From Gimesia sp. (lineage in GTDB: Bacteria; Planctomycetota; Planctomycetia; Planctomycetales; Planctomycetaceae): a stretch of DNA of 64,000 nucleotides. Below are positions 63,166-64,000 of this stretch, piece by piece. The DNA lies in the NCBI GenBank assembly GCA_002706765.1, contig PAJV01000076.1, positions 248,001-312,000 of the forward strand, written 5' to 3'. How positions within the stretch are numbered: position 1 is the stretch's first letter; every line of letters begins with the position of its first letter. The notes under the pieces are model-generated. The model worked only from the letters and a program-made list of their open reading frames with translations, was not told where the DNA came from and did not search any database. The translations under genes were made by a program, and so were the position numbers.

Positions 63166-64000
63166 TTAGGTTTCCGATTGAATTTTCTTTCTGGCAGCAG
63201 GTTTGGCCTGTTCCAGCATCCCATACTTGCGCATTTTCTTATAGAGCCCGACCCGACTGATTCCCAAGGCTTTTGCAGTGGCAGTTTTGCGGTATCCATT
63301 CTCTGAAAGCGATTTCTGAAGCAGATGCATCTCACTGATCGCTACCTGATCTGCCAGTGATTTACTCTCTATGGCTCGATGCATTTCTTCCTGACGACCC
63401 TTGTTGACATCTTCGATAATGTTGGGAGAAAATTCATGAGAGGTTAATTCGCCATGATTGGAAAACAGCACAGCGCGTTGAATCTGGTTTTTTAACTCCC
63501 GCAGATTGCCGGGCCACTGATACTGTTTGAGCATCTCAGGCACACTGCGATGGATTTTTGTGATGGTGATTCCGTGTTGCTCACAGCATTCTGTGATAAA
63601 CTGGACTGCCAGAGGTATGATATCATGCGGTCTCTCACGGAGTGCCGGCAGTCGGAACTGGAGAACGTTCAGGCGGTAATATAAGTCAGAGCGAAATTTA
63701 TTGTTGCGGGTCAGTTCATCGAGCTCCACATTCGCAGCGACGATGAGGCGTGCTTCAGAAAAACGGGACTCAGTAGATCCCACCGGTTCAAACTGCCCCG
63801 TTTCAATAACTTTCAGTAATTTTGCCTGGTCTTTGGAGGAGAGGATATCTATTTCGTCCAGGAGGAGAGTCCCCTTGCCTGCCGCTTCGAAACGACCAAT
63901 TTTTGAGCGATCGGCGCCTGTAAATGAACCTCTCAGGTGACCAAAGAGTTCACTTTCAATCAAATCCGAAGGAAGTGCACCACAGGCGATGTTCTGAAAT
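63166..64000 (-). CDS. Sigma-54-dependent activator, partial (5' part outside window)
   Basis: The frame continues through the right edge (QNIACGALPSDLIESELFGH), so the N-terminal sensor is not seen. The AAA+ domain includes GSFTGADRSKIGRFEAAGKG (usual GAFTGA with Ala to Ser), LLLDEIDILS (Walker B), PALRERPHDI and WPGNLRELKN. The C-terminal Fis-type helix-turn-helix is GYRKTATAKALGISRVGLYK. It is an NtrC-like activator. Two GG-N10-GC promoter candidates before pilin genes 1 and 3 make regulation of the pilus locus plausible; that is inference. Confidence 0.95.
   Translation of the reverse strand, partial: FQNIACGALPSDLIESELFGHLRGSFTGADRSKIGRFEAAGKGTLLLDEIDILSSKDQAKLLKVIETGQFEPVGSTESRFSEARLIVAANVELDELTRNNKFRSDLYYRLNVLQFRLPALRERPHDIIPLAVQFITECCEQHGITITKIHRSVPEMLKQYQWPGNLRELKNQIQRAVLFSNHGELTSHEFSPNIIEDVNKGRQEEMHRAIESKSLADQVAISEMHLLQKSLSENGYRKTATAKALGISRVGLYKKMRKYGMLEQAKPAARKKIQSET

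Overview
This window is a chromosomal segment of a planctomycete, most likely a Gimesia-like member of the Planctomycetaceae. The evidence is the set of lineage-typical genes: two DUF1559 prepilin-like proteins, a planctomycete cytochrome c protein (PSCyt1/DUF1549/DUF1553) paired with a DUF1501 protein, a sulfatase, a giant PQQ-propeller/TPR protein and a NagB-PIG-L fusion. The genus is an inference; no rRNA or other decisive marker lies in the window.

Left part (1-13,628), accessory in character. Two near-duplicate DUF1559 genes, a receiver-like protein, a VOC protein and an AraC regulator are followed by a six-unit tandem array of a multi-hairpin element (5072-6600). A patch of defence-like or mobile genes comes next: a restriction-type nuclease overlapping a small membrane protein, a three-gene overlapping cassette with a HEPN-like protein, a DNA adenine methyltransferase and a terminase-small-subunit-like protein. 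Several short palindromic repeat families lie in this patch. No integrase or transposase is visible.

Central part (13,629-39,340), mainly metabolic. glyA and hisD are adjacent on the minus strand, and hisD carries an in-frame amber codon that separates the C-terminal zinc-ligand region. A BRCT-MerR-TPR protein is divergent from glyA. A four-gene sugar-acid operon follows (galactonate-dehydratase-like, ceramidase-like, DapA-like, MFS transporter). Then come two PIG-L proteins (one fused to NagB), a redox-inactive-looking TlpA-like lipoprotein, an exported HEAT-repeat protein with a pseudo-receiver domain, asd-lysA for the diaminopimelate/lysine pathway, and purD, comB, glycyl-tRNA synthetase, an FAD oxidoreductase and tRNA-Gly(CCC). 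Four copies of a roughly 92-bp imperfect palindrome lie in intergenic regions between 2.7 and 30.7 kb, all in the same orientation.

Right part (39,341-64,000). A 1563-residue PQQ/TPR envelope protein, the cytochrome c/DUF1501 pair, a sulfatase, a zinc-type dehydrogenase and a Gfo/Idh oxidoreductase suggest polymer and sugar degradation. An ACT-domain protein, a HAD hydrolase and a polytopic membrane protein overlapping a second membrane-anchored protein follow. The segment ends with a compact Tad/Flp pilus locus (three pilin-like genes, cpaB, cpaF, tadB, tadC) facing a sigma-54 activator gene that is cut by the window end. Two of the pilin genes have GG-N10-GC sigma-54 promoter candidates, so the activator may control them.
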